Shown: piece after piece, positions 17,708-26,866 of the stretch
Layout of the letters: the number at the start of each line of letters is the position of its first letter
Position numbering within the stretch: the stretch's first letter is position 1
Assembly: GCF_013523125.1 (NCBI RefSeq)
Contig: NZ_JAAMQJ010000030.1
Location: 1-58,795, forward strand
Direction: 5' to 3'
Length of the DNA stretch: 58,795 nt
DNA from: Pseudomonas entomophila
GTDB lineage: Bacteria > Pseudomonadota > Gammaproteobacteria > Pseudomonadales > Pseudomonadaceae
Made by a program: the position numbers and the translations under genes
Notes under the pieces: model-generated
Seen by the model: only the letters and a program-made list of their open reading frames with translations
Told to the model about the DNA's origin: nothing
Database searches by the model: none

Positions 17708-18595
17708 ATGATGCGCATCTTGTTGTTTGTAGCCACCAACCTTGCGGTGGTGCTGGTTGCAAGCATTACCCTGAGCCTGTTCGGCTTCGACGGGTTCATG
17801 GCCGCCAACGGGGTCGACCTCGACCTTGGCCAACTGCTGGTCTTCTGTGCCGTGTTCGGCTTTGCCGGCTCGATCATCTCGCTGCTCATCTCCAAGTGGA
17901 TGGCCAAGATGAGCACCGGCACCCAGATCATCACCCAACCGCGTACGCGCCATGAGCAGTGGCTGCTGCAGACCGTCGAGGAGCTGTCGCGCGAAGCGGG
18001 CATCAAGATGCCCGAGGTCGGCATCTTCCCGGCCTACGAGGCCAACGCCTTCGCCACTGGCTGGAACCGCAACGACGCACTGGTCGCGGTCAGTCAGGGC
18101 CTGCTCGAGCGTTTCTCGCCCGATGAAGTGCGTGCCGTGCTGGCACACGAGATCGGTCACGTCGCCAATGGCGACATGGTGACGCTGGCGCTGGTGCAGG
18201 GCGTGGTCAATACCTTCGTGATGTTCTTCGCCCGGATCATCGGCAACTTCGTCGACAAGGTGATCTTCAAGAACGAAGAAGGCCAGGGCATCGCCTACTA
18301 TGTGGCGACCATCGTCGCCGAGCTGGTCCTGGGCATTCTTGCCAGCATCATCGTGATGTGGTTCTCGCGCCGTCGCGAATACCGTGCCGATGACGCCGGT
18401 GCACGCCTGGCCGGCACCGGCGCCATGATCAGCGCCCTGCAACGCCTGCGCTCGGAGCAAGGCATGCCGGCGCAGATGCCCGACACGCTCAAGGCCTTCG
18501 GCATCAATGGTGGCCTCAAGCACGGCCTGGCCGGCTTGCTGATGAGCCACCCGCCGCTCGAGGAGCGCATCGAGGCACTGCGTCGTCGCGGCTGA
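17708..18595 (+). CDS. htpX: Membrane-bound zinc metalloprotease HtpX
   Basis: 295 residues. HtpX degrades misfolded inner-membrane proteins together with FtsH. Two N-terminal helices (about 4-24 and 43-63), zinc motif '[12 protein letters not shown]' (H147, E148, H151), two further helices, and '[15 protein letters not shown]' carrying the third zinc ligand Glu. ATG 17708 gives the family's MMRI start; GGAG lies upstream. A strong terminator follows. Confidence 0.95.
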   Translation: MMRILLFVATNLAVVLVASITLSLFGFDGFMAANGVDLDLGQLLVFCAVFGFAGSIISLLISKWMAKMSTGTQIITQPRTRHEQWLLQTVEELSREAGIKMPEVGIFPAYEANAFATGWNRNDALVAVSQGLLERFSPDEVRAVLAHEIGHVANGDMVTLALVQGVVNTFVMFFARIIGNFVDKVIFKNEEGQGIAYYVATIVAELVLGILASIIVMWFSRRREYRADDAGARLAGTGAMISALQRLRSEQGMPAQMPDTLKAFGINGGLKHGLAGLLMSHPPLEERIEALRRRG

Positions 18596-18612
18596 GTTCG
18601 GCATTACCCTAC

Positions 18613-18639
18613 GGGGCGACTTCGGTCGCCCCTTTTTTT
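18613..18639 (+). terminator. Intrinsic terminator of htpX
   Basis: GGGGCGAC-TTCG-GTCGCCCC followed by seven T residues: an 8-bp stem with a UUCG tetraloop, 17 bp after the stop codon. Confidence 0.95.
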
Positions 18640-18900
18640 GCCTGCGTTTCGTACCCATGAGCCTGCGCCCGCCGCGCTCGGAGGCTTTATCGTCAATCGA
18701 TTTACAGGGTGCTCCTACACCCGTAGCTACGCCGCGATGAGGCAAAGCAACGCGGTCGTGTGGGGCTTGCCCGCGATAGCGTCCATTCCATCACCGCCTG
18801 CATCGCGGGCAAGCCCGCTCCCACACGGGGTTATGTCGATCTTTCAGCTGGCGCCCTGACTGCATACAAATCGAGCATACCTTGCTTGAACGCACGCCAT
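18640..18900. repeat. Spacer with REP palindrome between htpX and deaD
   Basis: No gene seen. A REP pair lies at about 18764-18826: GGCTTGCCCGCGAT facing ATCGCGGGCAAGCC, followed by CGCTCCCACA, the P. putida REP signature. The remainder shows nothing recognisable. Confidence 0.75.
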
Positions 18901-18939
18901 AAAAAAACCCCGGCTCGATCAGGATCGAACCGGGGTTTT
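18901..18939 (-). terminator. Terminator of deaD (possibly bidirectional)
   Basis: CCCCGGCTCGATC / GATCGAACCGGGG stem with a 2-3 nt loop. On the minus strand it is followed by seven T residues; the plus side also has TTTT. It sits 16 bp beyond the deaD stop. Confidence 0.92.
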
Positions 18940-18955
18940 CCACATCACCTACGCA

Positions 18956-20626
18956 TCAATCTTCGCGATAGCGACGCAGCTTGAGCTGCTTGCCAGCGAC
19001 CCGGGTGTCCTTGAGCTTGGTGAGCAGCTTCTCGAGGCCGTCTTCCGGCAGCTCGACCAGGCTGAAGCTGTCACGCACCTGGATGCGACCGATCGCATCG
19101 CGGGCCAGGCCACCCTCGTTGAGGATCGCGCCCAGCAGGTTCTTGGCGGCGATGCCATCACGGGCACCCAGGGCGGTACGGCAACGCACACGGCCTTCGG
19201 CCAGTGGCAGCGGCGCGCGACGCTCGCGGTCACCACGCTCGCCACGGTCGCTGCGCTCACCGGTACGCTCGCGCGGGGTGTGCGACGGTACCAGAGGCTG
19301 GTCACGCTCGACGCTGGCCAGGTCCAGGGCCTGGCCATTGGTGGCCTTGCGCAGCAGGGCCGCGGCCAGCGCCCGTGGGCTGCAGCCCAGGTCAGTGGTC
19401 AGACGGTCGAGCAGCTCGCCGTGGCTGGCTTCGGAGTCGGCCACCAGCGGTGCGAGGCTGTTGGTCAGCTTCTTGATGCGGGCGTCCAGCACGGCCTGGG
19501 CATTGGGCAGACGCGCTTCGGCGACTTTCTGGCCGGTCACACGCTCGATCACCTGCAGCATGCGACGCTCGCGCGGGGTGACCAGCAGCAGGGCACGGCC
19601 TTCACGACCGGCACGGCCGGTACGCCCGATACGGTGCACGTAGGACTCGGGGTCGTACGGCATGTCGACGTTGAAGACGTGGGTGATGCGCGGTACGTCC
19701 AGGCCACGGGCGGCGACGTCGGTAGCGACGACGATGTCCAGACGGCCGTCCTTGAGCGAGTCGATGACGCGTTCGCGCTGGTTCTGGGCGATGTCGCCGT
19801 TCAGCGCAGCGGCCTTGTAACCCTTGGCTTCCAGCGCGCTGGCCAGGTCCAAGGTGGCCTGCTTGGTGCGCACGAAGGCGATCAGCGCGTCGAACTCTTC
19901 CACTTCCAGCAGGCGCAGCACGGCCGGGATCTTCTGGTCGGCGTGCACCATCAGGTGCGCCTGGTCGATCGCGGTGACGGTCTGGGTCTTGCTCTGGATC
20001 TTGACGTGCTTGGGCTCGCGCAGGTGACGCTCGGCGATCGAACGGATCGACGACGGCAGGGTGGCCGAGAACAGCACGGTCTGACGGGTTTCCGGCAGGG
20101 CGGCGAAGATCACTTCCAGGTCGTCCATGAAGCCGAGCTTGAGCATCTCGTCGGCTTCGTCGAGGACCAGGTGACGCACGGTCGACAGGACTTTCTCGTC
20201 ACGGCGCAGGTGGTCGCACAGGCGACCCGGGGTGGCGACGACGATCTGTGCACCGTTGCGGATGGCGCGCAGCTGGGGGCCCATCGGCGCGCCGCCGTAC
20301 ACGGCCACCACGTTCACGCCTGGCATCTGCTTGGCGTAGGTTTCGAAGGCTGTAGCTACTTGCAGCGCCAACTCACGGGTTGGCGCCAGGATCAGGGCTT
20401 GCGGTTCGCGCTTGCTCGTGTCGATACGATTCAGAATGGGCAGGGCGAAGGCAGCGGTCTTGCCGGTGCCGGTCTGCGCCTGGCCGATCATGTCGTGACC
20501 GGCGAGAATGATCGGGATCGATTGCTGCTGAATGGCGGACGGCTCTTCATAGCCGGTGGCCAATACGGCGGCAACGATGCTGGGATTGAGATCGAGAGCG
20601 GCGAATCCGCCGGTTTCCTGGGTCAT
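18956..20626 (-). CDS. deaD: DEAD-box ATP-dependent RNA helicase (DeaD/CsdA type)
   Basis: 556 residues. Unwinds RNA in ribosome assembly, mRNA decay and cold adaptation. Motifs: Q motif 'TGYEEPSAIQQQSIP', I 'AQTGTGKT' (50-57), Ia 'PTRELALQ', II 'DEADEM', III 'FSATLP', then the RecA2 motifs 'VATDVAARGLDVPR' and 'HRIGRTGRAGREG'. A basic linker ('RTGERSDRGERGDRERR') joins a DbpA-type RNA-binding domain at the C-terminus. Start is ATG 20626 (MTQETGGFA); longer upstream frame is leader. The leader is long, as in cold-shock helicases. Confidence 0.93.
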   Translation of the reverse strand: MTQETGGFAALDLNPSIVAAVLATGYEEPSAIQQQSIPIILAGHDMIGQAQTGTGKTAAFALPILNRIDTSKREPQALILAPTRELALQVATAFETYAKQMPGVNVVAVYGGAPMGPQLRAIRNGAQIVVATPGRLCDHLRRDEKVLSTVRHLVLDEADEMLKLGFMDDLEVIFAALPETRQTVLFSATLPSSIRSIAERHLREPKHVKIQSKTQTVTAIDQAHLMVHADQKIPAVLRLLEVEEFDALIAFVRTKQATLDLASALEAKGYKAAALNGDIAQNQRERVIDSLKDGRLDIVVATDVAARGLDVPRITHVFNVDMPYDPESYVHRIGRTGRAGREGRALLLVTPRERRMLQVIERVTGQKVAEARLPNAQAVLDARIKKLTNSLAPLVADSEASHGELLDRLTTDLGCSPRALAAALLRKATNGQALDLASVERDQPLVPSHTPRERTGERSDRGERGDRERRAPLPLAEGRVRCRTALGARDGIAAKNLLGAILNEGGLARDAIGRIQVRDSFSLVELPEDGLEKLLTKLKDTRVAGKQLKLRRYRED

Positions 20627-20948
20627 GGGTCTGCCTCTAGAGGTGCATCCGCAAAGACCCATGCTCCAAAGCTGCACATGCCTTGAAAGACCCTAAGGTC
20701 ACCCAGGCAGCTCTGGCGGCGGGGATTTGCGAAGACGATTGAAAAGGGAACATCTTGGGAAAGTCCGACGAGCGGACGCGCAGCCGTAGCTGAATTCGGA
20801 GGATTTGCACCACCTGCAACGGGGGCCCGCTGAAAGACCGGCGCGTACTATACCCGAATCGGTGATTCGCTGTAGGATTTTTTTTACCAAACGGTCAAGT
20901 CGCCGGCCAGGCATGCCTGGCAGCTGAATCGTTTAGGCCGGCGCGCCT
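20627..20948 (-). promoter_or_regulatory. Long leader and promoter region of deaD
   Basis: 322-bp gap without a gene. On the minus strand a TATAGT -10 element lies at 20852-20847, about 220 bp before the deaD ATG; no good -35 is seen 17 bp upstream, although TTGACC occurs further up near 20892. If this is the promoter the 5' UTR is about 210 nt, typical of RNA-helicase genes with cold or autoregulated leaders. No terminator for the upstream gene was found. Confidence 0.4.
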
Positions 20949-21704
20949 TCACGTCGCCGGGCGCAGCACCTGGATCAGCGACTCGAGGCTGTAGCCCAGC
21001 CGCGGGGCCAGGGCCTGAGCGCGCTGGCGCAGGCTGTCCAGGTCGAGCGTCTGGTCGAGGTCGGCAGGCACCAGCAGCACCACATTGCCCTCCTTGACCG
21101 GCAGCTCCCAGTAATGCCGATGGTAGAGCCCCCTGAGCAAGGCGGCGCCGAGCGGCTTGCCATCGTCGTTGGCCCACTGGTTGATCACCAGCCAGCCGCC
21201 CGGGTTGAGCTTGCGCTGGCAGTCCTGCAGGAAGTTCCAGGCCAGGTGGGCGACACCTGGGCCATGGTCGGTGTACAGGTCGACGAAGATCAGGTCCGCG
21301 CACTCGGCCTCCGGCAGCAAGGCCATGGCGTCGCCAATGCGGATATAAAGGCGCGGATCGTCGTCCAGCCCCAGGTACTGCATGGCCAGGCGCGGCACAT
21401 CGGGGCGCAGCTCGATGGCCTCGACGTCTTCCAGCGGCAGGAACTTCAGGCAGGCCTGGGTCAGGGTGCCAGCACCCAGCCCCAGGAACAGTGCGCTGTC
21501 CGGCGCCTCGTGGCACAGCGCCCCCAGCAGCATGGCGCGCGTGTAGTCGTATTCGAGCCAGGCCGGATCGGCGGTGAACACGCAGCTCTGCTCGATGGCA
21601 TCGCCGAATTCCAGAAACCGGTAGTCGTCCACCTCGAGCACGCTGATGACGCCGAAGGCGTCCTCGACCCGCTCCAGCAGCCGCTCTTGCCGCTCGTTCG
21701 TCAT
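20949..21704 (-). CDS. Spermidine synthase-like methyltransferase-fold protein
   Basis: 251 residues. Rossmann-fold domain of the SpeE family: 'ALFLGLGAGTLTQACLKFLP' (nucleotide binding), 'VEAIELRPDVPRLA', 'IRIGDAMALL', and the catalytic-region 'DLIFVDLYTDHG'. Lacks the full N-terminal beta domain and the surroundings of true SpeE, so aminopropyl transfer is not assured; many pseudomonads carry such orphan homologues. ATG 21704 (MTNERQERL) preferred over an in-frame ATG ten codons upstream. Confidence 0.75.
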   Translation of the reverse strand: MTNERQERLLERVEDAFGVISVLEVDDYRFLEFGDAIEQSCVFTADPAWLEYDYTRAMLLGALCHEAPDSALFLGLGAGTLTQACLKFLPLEDVEAIELRPDVPRLAMQYLGLDDDPRLYIRIGDAMALLPEAECADLIFVDLYTDHGPGVAHLAWNFLQDCQRKLNPGGWLVINQWANDDGKPLGAALLRGLYHRHYWELPVKEGNVVLLVPADLDQTLDLDSLRQRAQALAPRLGYSLESLIQVLRPAT

Positions 21705-21818
21705 TGCCCCGTCCACGTGCGCAAAAGCGGGCATTGTCCGTCAATGCCGGGGGCGCAACAAGCCGGCCTGCACCTGCTACCATGAGCCATCGCCCTTTTC
21801 CCTTGCCCGAGTGCCCTG

Positions 21819-23168
21819 ATGAACAGACCGTGGAGCCCCGACAGCTGGCGTGCCCTGCCGATCCAGCAGCAGCCGATCTACCCCGATGCCGCCCACCTGG
21901 GCCGGGTCGAGCAGACCTTGGCCAGCTACCCGCCCCTGGTGTTCGCAGGCGAAGCGCGCGAATTGCGCCGTCAGTTCGCCGAGGTGACTCAGGGCCGGGC
22001 CTTCCTGCTGCAAGGGGGTGACTGCGCCGAGAGTTTCGCGGAGTTTTCCGCCGCGAAGATCCGCGACACCTTCAAGGTGCTGTTGCAGATGGCGATCGTC
22101 ATGACCTTCGCCGCCGGCCTGCCAGTGGTCAAGGTCGGACGCATGGCCGGCCAGTTCGCCAAACCGCGCTCAGCCAACGATGAAACCCTCGACGGGGTGA
22201 CCCTGCCAGCCTACCGCGGCGATATCGTCAACGGCATCGGCTTCGACCCGGTCAGCCGCGTGCCGGACCCTGAACGCCTGTTGCAGGCCTACCACCAGGC
22301 CACCGCCAGTCTCAACCTGTTGCGCGCCTTCGCCCAGGGCGGCTTCGCCGACCTGCACCAGGTGCATCGCTGGAACCTGGACTTCATCGCCAACTCGGCC
22401 CTGGCCACCAAGTACCATCAACTGGCCGACCGCATCGACGAGACTCTGGCCTTCATGCGCGCCTGCGGCCTGGACAGCGCACCGCAGCTGCGCGAGACCA
22501 GCTTCTTCACCGCCCACGAAGCCTTGCTGCTCAACTACGAGCAGGCCTTCGTCCGCCACGACAGCCTGACGGGCGACCCCTACGATTGCTCGGCGCACAT
22601 GCTGTGGATCGGCGACCGCACGCGCCAGCTCGACGGCGCCCATGTGGAGTTCCTGCGCGGCGTGCACAACCCCATCGGCGTCAAGGTGGGCCCGAGCATG
22701 GACCCGCAGGAACTGCTGCGGCTGATCGACGTGCTCAACCCCGACAACGATCCAGGTCGTCTCAACCTGATCGTGCGCATGGGCGCGGACAAAGTGGCCG
22801 AGCACTTTCCGCGACTGCTGCAGACGGTCACCCGTGAAGGCCGCCAGGTGCTGTGGAGCTGCGACCCGATGCACGGCAACACCATCAAGGCCAGCAGCGG
22901 CTACAAGACCCGTGACTTCGCGCAGATCCTGGCGGAAGTCCGGCACTTCTTCGACGTCCACCGCGCCGAAGGCACCCATGCCGGCGGCATCCATATCGAA
23001 ATGACTGGCCAGAACGTGACCGAGTGCATCGGCGGCGCCCGACCGATTACCGAGGACGGCCTGTCGAACCGCTACCACACCCACTGCGACCCGCGCCTGA
23101 ACGCCGACCAGTCGCTGGAGCTGGCGTTCATGATCGCCGACACCCTCAAGAGCAGCCTCAAGCGGTAG
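21819..23168 (+). CDS. Class II (plant-type) DAHP synthase
   Basis: 449 residues. 3-deoxy-7-phosphoheptulonate synthase condenses phosphoenolpyruvate and erythrose 4-phosphate, the first shikimate-pathway step. The sequence matches the class II fold: '[19 protein letters not shown]' start, '[14 protein letters not shown]', '[14 protein letters not shown]', '[22 protein letters not shown]' and '[18 protein letters not shown]'. No phenazine genes are nearby, so this is probably a housekeeping copy. Followed by a heptanucleotide-array element. Confidence 0.93.
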   Translation: MNRPWSPDSWRALPIQQQPIYPDAAHLGRVEQTLASYPPLVFAGEARELRRQFAEVTQGRAFLLQGGDCAESFAEFSAAKIRDTFKVLLQMAIVMTFAAGLPVVKVGRMAGQFAKPRSANDETLDGVTLPAYRGDIVNGIGFDPVSRVPDPERLLQAYHQATASLNLLRAFAQGGFADLHQVHRWNLDFIANSALATKYHQLADRIDETLAFMRACGLDSAPQLRETSFFTAHEALLLNYEQAFVRHDSLTGDPYDCSAHMLWIGDRTRQLDGAHVEFLRGVHNPIGVKVGPSMDPQELLRLIDVLNPDNDPGRLNLIVRMGADKVAEHFPRLLQTVTREGRQVLWSCDPMHGNTIKASSGYKTRDFAQILAEVRHFFDVHRAEGTHAGGIHIEMTGQNVTECIGGARPITEDGLSNRYHTHCDPRLNADQSLELAFMIADTLKSSLKR

Positions 23169-23173
23169 AGGGC

Positions 23174-23335
23174 AGCTGCAAGCTGCAAGCTGCAAGCTAC
23201 AAGCTACAAGCTGAGAGACGCTGCATTGACGATCGGCATCAGGTTCGGCCCCGATGCCGTTCAGTCGATCCCAAGATACTCAGCCCCGCCATCGCTTGAA
23301 GCTTGAAGCTTGAAGCTTGAAGCTTGAGGTTTGCG
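23174..23335. repeat. Inverted heptanucleotide-array element, copy 3
   Basis: Left arm: three AGCTGCA and two AGCTACA units at 23174-23208. Right arm: five GCTTGAA and one GCTTGAG at 23294-23335, ending at the stop of the TauE gene. The 85-bp core differs from copies 1 and 2. It lies between two convergent genes. Confidence 0.85.
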
Positions 23336-23337
23336 AC

Positions 23338-24084
23338 TCACAACTCGAACGCCAGCAACACCGCACACACCACGAGGAACCCGCAGAACAGCCCGCGCAG
23401 GACTTTCTCAGGCAGGGCATGGGCGAGCCTCACCCCCCAACTGATGCTCAGCAGGCCGCCCACGGCCAGGGGCAGGCCGATGCTCCAGTCGACGCTGTGG
23501 TGCAGGCCGTAAGTCAGCAAGGTGATGGACGTACTCGGCACCGCCAGCGCCAGGGACAGGCCCTGGGCGACCACTTGCGTGGTGCCGAACACGCTGGTCA
23601 GCACCGGCGTCGCCACCACGGCGCCACCCACGCCGAACAGGCCGCCCATGCTCCCGGCGAACGCGCCCAGCACGCCGAGCCAGGGCCAGGCATGGCGCAG
23701 ACGGTCGCTGGCCACCGCGCTGCGCATGAGCAGGCGCACCCCGTTCCAGAGCGCCAGGGCCACCAGGAAGCCGACGAAGCCCAGGCGCATGACGTGAGCG
23801 TCGAGCCCCACTGCCCAGATCGAGCCCAGCCAGGCGAACAGCAGGCTGCACACCGACAAGGGCAAGGCATGGCGCCATTCGATGCGATTGCGCTGGTGAT
23901 AGCGCCACAGGGCGAGCATGACGTTCGGCACCACCATCACCAGGGCCGTGCCCTGCGCCATCTGTTGATCGAGCCCGAACAGGACGGCCAATGCCGGAAT
24001 GGCCACCAGCCCACCACCAATGCCGAACAAGCCCCCCATCGTCCCCAGGGCCGCGCCCAGCGCCACGAACATCACCGTTTCCAT
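23338..24084 (-). CDS. TauE/SafE-family sulfite (anion) exporter
   Basis: 248 residues, about eight predicted membrane helices in two repeats. Each half has the glycine-rich signature: 'GTMGGLFGIGGGLVAIPAL' and 'GSMGGLFGVGGAVVATPVL'. The family exports sulfite, sulfoacetate or related anions. Divergently paired with a LysR regulator 119 bp away, which probably controls it. Substrate not assignable from sequence. Confidence 0.88.
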   Translation of the reverse strand: METVMFVALGAALGTMGGLFGIGGGLVAIPALAVLFGLDQQMAQGTALVMVVPNVMLALWRYHQRNRIEWRHALPLSVCSLLFAWLGSIWAVGLDAHVMRLGFVGFLVALALWNGVRLLMRSAVASDRLRHAWPWLGVLGAFAGSMGGLFGVGGAVVATPVLTSVFGTTQVVAQGLSLALAVPSTSITLLTYGLHHSVDWSIGLPLAVGGLLSISWGVRLAHALPEKVLRGLFCGFLVVCAVLLAFEL

Positions 24085-24167
24085 CCTGACTCACTTGTTG
24101 TCTTCGCCCAGTAGGCTGTCATGCTAACGGCTCGCGCTTTGCACGGAAACGCATAACCCCGCACAAT

Positions 24168-24190
24168 GGCTGTGCGCATTTCGCACAGCC
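24168..24190 (+). promoter_or_regulatory. Perfect 23-bp palindrome, probable LysR-regulator operator
   Basis: GGCTGTGCG at 24168-24176 and its exact reverse complement CGCACAGCC at 24182-24190 around CATTT. It includes a T-N11-A LysR box and lies 13 bp upstream of the LysR start codon in the divergent TauE/LysR gap. Autoregulation and TauE control are inferred. A half-site-like TGTGCGCATG recurs near 25173, upstream of the MarR gene. Confidence 0.65.
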
Positions 24191-24203
24191 AAGAAGGTTC
24201 TTC

Positions 24204-25160
24204 ATGACGCCTGACGTGTTGTCCGCTCAATTCGCTCTGTTTCTGGACGTGTTGGAAACCGGGAGTTTCTCAGCCGCCGCACGGCGTCATCCGTTGACGC
24301 CTTCGGCAGTGGCGCGGCGCATGGACAGCCTGGAAAACGCCGTGGGCAGCCGCCTGTTCGTGCGCAGCACGCATCGGGTCGAAGCGACCCCCTCAGGCCG
24401 CGCGTTCGCCGAGCGCGCACGGCGTATTCTCGAGGAACTGCGCTTGGCCCGCGCCGAAGCGGTGTCCTTGAGCGAGTCGCCCGAAGGCCTGATCCGTATC
24501 AATGCGCCCGCTGCGTTGGGCCGCCGCCACCTGGCCCCGGCCATTGCCGACTTTTTGGTCGCCTATCCAGGCCTGGACGTGCAATTGCAACTGATCGACA
24601 GCTTCGTCGACCTGCAGGGCAGTCTGCTGGGCGAATTCGACGTGGTACTGCGCGCCGGTCCACTGGCCGACACGCGCCGTGTCGCCACACCCCTGGCCTC
24701 GATGGTCCGGATCGCCTGCGCCAGCCCGGCCTACCTGGAACGTCGAGGCATCCCTGGCTCACCGGCCGAGTTGCCTGAGCATGACGGCCTGGATTGGGAC
24801 GGCCTGGCGCCGCCCTTCGCCTGGCGCTTCGACGAAGGCGACGGCCCCCGCCTGTATCGTCCTCGCCGCTTGCGCCTGACGGCCAACAATGCCGAGGCCT
24901 TGCTCTGCGGCGCGCTGGCCGGACTAGGCATCGCGCACCTGCCGACCTGGTTGACCAGCGAACACTTGATGCGTGGCGAACTGGTGCCGTTGTTCTGCGA
25001 AAACGGGCTGCCGCCACCGGAAGCCAGTGGCATCTATGCCCTGCGCCTCGAACATGAAACGAACTCTCGCAGCCGATTGCTGCTCGAATTTCTCAAGCAC
25101 CGCTTCAGCCCGATCCCACCCTGGGACCAGGCCTTGCGCAGTGGGCTGCATCGACAATGA
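24204..25160 (+). CDS. LysR-family transcriptional regulator
   Basis: 318 residues. N-terminal winged helix-turn-helix (about 8-65, 'LETGSFSAAARRHPLTPSAVARRMDSLENAVGSRLFVRS') and a periplasmic-binding-like effector domain ('GLIRINAPAALGRRHLAPAIADFL', 'GEFDVVLRAGPLADTRRVATPL'). The latter pattern is that of the CrgA/DmlR-like subgroup. Probable regulator of the divergent TauE/SafE exporter. Confidence 0.9.
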   Translation: MTPDVLSAQFALFLDVLETGSFSAAARRHPLTPSAVARRMDSLENAVGSRLFVRSTHRVEATPSGRAFAERARRILEELRLARAEAVSLSESPEGLIRINAPAALGRRHLAPAIADFLVAYPGLDVQLQLIDSFVDLQGSLLGEFDVVLRAGPLADTRRVATPLASMVRIACASPAYLERRGIPGSPAELPEHDGLDWDGLAPPFAWRFDEGDGPRLYRPRRLRLTANNAEALLCGALAGLGIAHLPTWLTSEHLMRGELVPLFCENGLPPPEASGIYALRLEHETNSRSRLLLEFLKHRFSPIPPWDQALRSGLHRQ

Positions 25161-25216
25161 ACCTAACGCATTGTGCGCATGCCAGATTGATATCCACCTA
25201 GCAGTGAAGGACATGC

Positions 25217-25675
25217 ATGAACGCCGATATCCGATCCCCCAGCGATGAGCTGTTGCTGGACAGCCAGGTCTGTTTCGCCTTGCATTCCACCTCGTTGCTG
25301 ATGACCAAGGTGTACAAGCCACTGTTACAGACATTGGGTCTGACCTACCCGCAGTACCTGGCGATGCTGGTACTGTGGGAGCACGATGGCATGACCGTGG
25401 GCGAAATCAGCCAACGATTGTTGACCGACCCTGGCTCGCTGACGCCCCTGCTCAAACGGCTGGAGAGCGAAGGCCTGCTCAAACGCAACCGCAGCCGGGA
25501 AGATGAGCGGGTGGTGCAAGTGCAGTTGACCGACAAGGGCCGCCAGTTGCGCGAGGACGCGCGCCATGTACCCAGTGACATCCTGGGTGCCAGTGGGCGC
25601 AGTCAGGAGCGCTTGCGTCAGTTGCAGGAAGACTTGCTCGAACTGCGTGCCAGCTTGCAGAAGAACCTGTCCTGA
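25217..25675 (+). CDS. MarR-family regulator (OhrR-like)
   Basis: 152 residues. Winged-helix MarR fold: 'LGLTYPQYLAMLVLWEHDGMTVGEISQRL', 'LTPLLKRLESEGLLKRNRSREDERVVQVQLTDKG'. The Cys in 'LDSQVCFALHSTS' occupies the position of the reactive Cys of OhrR organic-peroxide sensors, and 'YPQYLAML' is also OhrR-typical. However, no ohr gene is adjacent; nearest genes are LysR and lpxL. Target unknown. Confidence 0.82.
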   Translation: MNADIRSPSDELLLDSQVCFALHSTSLLMTKVYKPLLQTLGLTYPQYLAMLVLWEHDGMTVGEISQRLLTDPGSLTPLLKRLESEGLLKRNRSREDERVVQVQLTDKGRQLREDARHVPSDILGASGRSQERLRQLQEDLLELRASLQKNLS

Positions 25676-25822
25676 GGCGGCCCGCCGTTCCGTTTCAGCG
25701 TTACAAGGCATTCATCTGCACGTTATTTGTGGGCCCACGGGGCCCACATGATCAGCTGACGTCGATCGACCAGGCAACAGACAGCGGTACAGCCCAGCAG
25801 ATTACTCCCATCTGGTTGCCTT

Positions 25823-26755
25823 TCAACGCTTGCGTTCATACAACCGTGGTGCACCTTCAGGTCGCGACTTGAAGCGTCGGTGCGCCCATAGATACTGCTC
25901 AGGACACTCGCGCAACACGCCCTCCACCCACTGATTGATGCGCAGACAATCGGCTTCCTCACTCTCCCCCGGGAAGCCCTCCAGCGGTGGATGCACCACC
26001 AGCCGATACCCGCTGCCATCCTCGAGGCGGCGCTGGGTGAACGGGATCACCCGCGCCCGGCCCAGGCGCGCGAACTTGGTGGTGGCCGTGACCGTGGCCG
26101 CTGGAATGCCGAACAGCGGCACGAACACGCTCTGCTTGGTCCCGTAGTCCTGGTCCGGCGCGTACCAGATGGCGCGCCCGTTGCGCAGCAGCTTGAGCAT
26201 GCCGCGCACGTCGTCCCGCTCGACGGCCAGGGCATCGAGGTTATGCCGCTCGCGCCCACGCCGCTGGACATAGTCGAACAACGCGTTGCCGTGCTCGCGA
26301 TACATGCCATCGATGGTGTGCGCCTGGCCCAACAGCGCTGCGCCGATTTCCAGGGTGGTGAAATGCACGGCCATCAGGATCGCGCCCTGCCCGTCGCGCT
26401 GGGCATCGCGCAGATGCTCCAGGCCCTCGATGTGGGCCAGGCGCGCCAGCCGGGCCTTGGGCCACCACCAGCTCATGGCCATCTCGAAGAAGGCGATGCC
26501 CGTGGAGGCGAAGTTTTCCTTGAGCAACCGTTCGCGCTGCGCGCTGGACAGCTCGGGAAAGCACAGCTCCAGGTTGCGCGCCGCGATGCGCTGACGCGGG
26601 CCGGCGACGCGGTACATGACCGCGCCCAGCGCCCGACCCAGCCCCAGCAAGGCACGGTATGGCAGTTGTACGATCAGCCAGAGCAGCCCCAGGCCCAGCC
26701 AGAGCCCCCAGAAGCGCGGATGAAAGAACTGAAGACGAAAACGCGGGCGTTCCAT
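25823..26755 (-). CDS. lpxL: Lipid A lauroyl acyltransferase (HtrB/LpxL family)
   Basis: 310 residues. Transfers a secondary acyl chain to lipid A on the inner face of the cytoplasmic membrane. One N-terminal membrane helix (about 12-40), catalytic H-x4-E in 'MAVHFTTLEIGAALL', plus 'TIDGMYREHGNALFDYVQRRGRERH', 'WYAPDQDYG' and a C-terminal 'PEQYLWAHRRFKSRPEG'. These fit LpxL-type enzymes. Divergent from minC with a 111-bp gap. Paralogues may exist elsewhere in the genome. Confidence 0.9.
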   Translation of the reverse strand: MERPRFRLQFFHPRFWGLWLGLGLLWLIVQLPYRALLGLGRALGAVMYRVAGPRQRIAARNLELCFPELSSAQRERLLKENFASTGIAFFEMAMSWWWPKARLARLAHIEGLEHLRDAQRDGQGAILMAVHFTTLEIGAALLGQAHTIDGMYREHGNALFDYVQRRGRERHNLDALAVERDDVRGMLKLLRNGRAIWYAPDQDYGTKQSVFVPLFGIPAATVTATTKFARLGRARVIPFTQRRLEDGSGYRLVVHPPLEGFPGESEEADCLRINQWVEGVLRECPEQYLWAHRRFKSRPEGAPRLYERKR

Positions 26756-26866
26756 TGAAGCATCCGGTCAGACAAAGGCCGGGCATTCTACAATGGATCG
26801 TCACGAGTTGCGGCCAACGGGCGTTCTCGTTATAAGTCAGGGCACTTTTTTCGTAACAAGCCGTCT

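Noticed and set aside
20949..21704. Calling the gene speE
   Set aside because: It has the synthase Rossmann core but lacks clear N-terminal features and a speD neighbour, so only a family-level call is justified.
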